Assembly (NCBI RefSeq): GCF_943913055.1
Contig: NZ_CALTWS010000158.1
Span: forward strand, 1 to 6,416
Direction of reading: 5' to 3'
DNA: 6,416 bases
Origin: an uncultured Brevundimonas sp.
GTDB lineage: Bacteria > Pseudomonadota > Alphaproteobacteria > Caulobacterales > Caulobacteraceae
The notes under the pieces are model-generated. The model did not search any database. It had not been told where the DNA came from and saw only the letters and a list, made by a program, of their open reading frames with translations. A program made the position numbers and the translations under genes. Each line of letters begins with the position of its first letter. The stretch's first letter is position 1. Shown here one piece after another: positions 4,967-6,416 of the stretch.

Positions 4967-6416
4967 ATGCGCGGTGAACGGTCGGGGCGGAAATCGGATT
5001 CTCTGGCCAAGGCCGCGCAGGCAGGCATGGCCGCGTCCGCGACCGAGGGCCCGCCGACCTGGCAGGCGCTGGGCGACCTGATCAAGCTGGTCGGCCGGTC
5101 CAATGCGCCGCACCTGCGGCTGCGTCTGTTTGCGGCTATCGCCATGACCCTGGCAGGCAAGGCTCTGGGCGTGCTGGCCCCTCTGGTGCTCGGCGCAGCC
5201 GTCAATGATTTGGCGGCGGACCAGCCGACCGGCGTCGCTATTGGCCTGGGCTTTGCCGGTTTCGCCGTCGGCTGGGCCATCATACGGCTGTTGTCGGCCA
5301 TCGCGCCCAACGCGTCGGACGTGGTCTTCGCCCCGGTTCGCTCAGCCGCCCAGCGGACGGCAGCGACCGAAACCTTTGCCCACGCGCTGAACCTGTCGCT
5401 GGATTTTCATCAGACCAAGCGGTCGGGATCGCTATCGCGGACCATGGATCGCGGTGCCCGGTCGGTCGACTTCCTGCTGCGCATCCTGGCCTTCAATCTT
5501 GTGCCGACCGGGGTCGAGCTGGTGCTGGCCGCCGGCGTTTTGGCGGGGGCCTATGACTGGCGCTTCGGCGCGGTCGCCGTGGTCGTGGTGGCCGTATATG
5601 CCGTTTCCACCTTCGCCCTGTCGAACTGGCGGCTGGAGCATCGGCGGGAAATGAATGCGGCCGACACCGAGGCCGCAGGCGTCTCCGTCGACGCCCTGCT
5701 GAACTATGAGACCGTCAAGTCCTTCGGCGCAGAGGCCCGTGCCGCCCGCACCTATGATGCCGCGCTAGGCGACTATACGCGCGCCTCGCTGAAGGCCAAC
5801 AGCTCGCTGGCCCTGCTCAACGTCATGCAGGCCGTGATCATGAACGTCGGCCTGGGCGTCATGGCCGTCATGGCCGGGTTCGAAGCCGCCGCGGGGCGGA
5901 TGGGACCGGGCGACGTCACCGCCGCCGTCCTGATCCTGATCAGCCTCTACGCCCCCCTCAACATCCTTGGTTTCGCCTATCGGGAAATCCGCCAGTCCTT
6001 CATCGACATGGAGGAGATGCTGAAGGTCACGCGCCAGACGCCCCAGGTTGCCGACGCCCCCGACGCCATCGCCCTGGCCAGGCCGGGCGAGGGCTGCGCC
6101 TCCGAACTGCGCTTCGAGGCCGTCGGCTTTCGCCATGATGCCCGCGCCAACGGGCTGGAGGACGTCAGCTTCGTCGCCGCGCCCGGCACCACCACCGCCC
6201 TGGTCGGTCCCTCCGGCTCGGGCAAGTCCACCATCGTCAAACTGGCCCTGCGGCTGCTGGACCCACAGGAGGGCCGGGTGCTGATCGACGGGCGCGACGT
6301 GCGGGCCGTGACGCAGGAAAGCCTGCGCGCCGCCGTCGCACTTGTGCCGCAGGATGTGGCCCTGTTCAACGACACGATCCGCGCCAACATCGGCTTTCCC
6401 CGTCCCGATGCCGACG
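4967..6416 (+). CDS. Atm1/ABCB7-type ABC exporter (HMT1 family), 3' end cut by window edge
   Basis: Reading from ATG 4967 gives 483 residues that stay open to the window edge. It is an ABC half transporter: a six-helix exporter domain (about 45-355) followed by the start of the ATPase domain. Walker A is GPSGSGKST (414-422) and the Q-loop is VPQDVALFNDTI (460-471, Gln462). The signature and Walker B motifs lie beyond the edge. Atm1-class hallmarks are LNLSLDFHQTKRSGSLSRTM (141-160), DRGARSVDFLLR (161-172), LLNYETVKSFGAE (244-256) and LNILGFAYREIRQS (331-344). Residues matching the glutathione site of Novosphingobium Atm1 are present (Tyr211, Arg222, Arg226, Asn285, Gln288, Gly335, Arg339). 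Known members export glutathione-linked or glutathione-metal species and help in metal tolerance or Fe-S homeostasis. The start is uncertain: there is no clear ribosome site before 4967, and ATG 5027 (residue 21), preceded by CAGGCAGG, is an alternative. It would act as a homodimer in the inner membrane. Confidence 0.92.
   Translation, partial: MRGERSGRKSDSLAKAAQAGMAASATEGPPTWQALGDLIKLVGRSNAPHLRLRLFAAIAMTLAGKALGVLAPLVLGAAVNDLAADQPTGVAIGLGFAGFAVGWAIIRLLSAIAPNASDVVFAPVRSAAQRTAATETFAHALNLSLDFHQTKRSGSLSRTMDRGARSVDFLLRILAFNLVPTGVELVLAAGVLAGAYDWRFGAVAVVVVAVYAVSTFALSNWRLEHRREMNAADTEAAGVSVDALLNYETVKSFGAEARAARTYDAALGDYTRASLKANSSLALLNVMQAVIMNVGLGVMAVMAGFEAAAGRMGPGDVTAAVLILISLYAPLNILGFAYREIRQSFIDMEEMLKVTRQTPQVADAPDAIALARPGEGCASELRFEAVGFRHDARANGLEDVSFVAAPGTTTALVGPSGSGKSTIVKLALRLLDPQEGRVLIDGRDVRAVTQESLRAAVALVPQDVALFNDTIRANIGFPRPDAD

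Overview
The window comes from a GC-rich bacterial chromosome with strong G/C bias at third codon positions and alphaproteobacterial gene content: a polyprenyl-phosphate sugar transferase with a flippase, a stand-alone SCP2-type lipid-binding protein, an ACAD10/11-type acyl-CoA dehydrogenase and an Atm1-type exporter. The combination and codon style suggest Caulobacterales (Brevundimonas- or Caulobacter-like). This is inference; no rRNA or other strict phylogenetic marker is present.

Left part, minus strand (1-3024): a tight two-gene polysaccharide operon. A membrane-bound initiating sugar-phosphate transferase (1402-3024) is followed after only 3 bases by a Wzx-like lipid-linked oligosaccharide flippase, which runs out of the window at position 1. 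The first gene would load a hexose-1-phosphate onto undecaprenyl phosphate and the second would flip the completed lipid-linked unit to the periplasm. Order and family membership resemble the hfsE-hfsF pair of the Caulobacter holdfast locus, but the identity cannot be proven here.

Middle (3076-3322): a complete tRNA-Ser(GCT) gene with encoded CCA lies on the minus strand, its 3' end 51 bases upstream of the transferase. A 155-base divergent intergenic region separates it from the plus-strand genes and holds plausible promoters for both directions.

Right part, plus strand (3323-6416): a 101-residue SCP2 sterol-binding-domain protein ends just before a strong UUCG-capped hairpin that looks like an intrinsic terminator. 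Next come an intact 402-residue acyl-CoA dehydrogenase and, 51 bases after its stop, the first 483 residues of an Atm1/ABCB7-type half transporter. The transporter keeps nearly all the glutathione-contacting residues known from Novosphingobium Atm1 and is cut by the window edge inside its ATPase domain.

I see no mobile element, CRISPR array, defence module or clearly novel system. The long open frames antisense to the polysaccharide genes are composition artefacts. The points most worth a second look are the conserved glutathione site in the exporter, the Asp in place of the usual catalytic Glu in the dehydrogenase, the hairpin that splits the plus-strand group, and the possible holdfast identity of the left operon.
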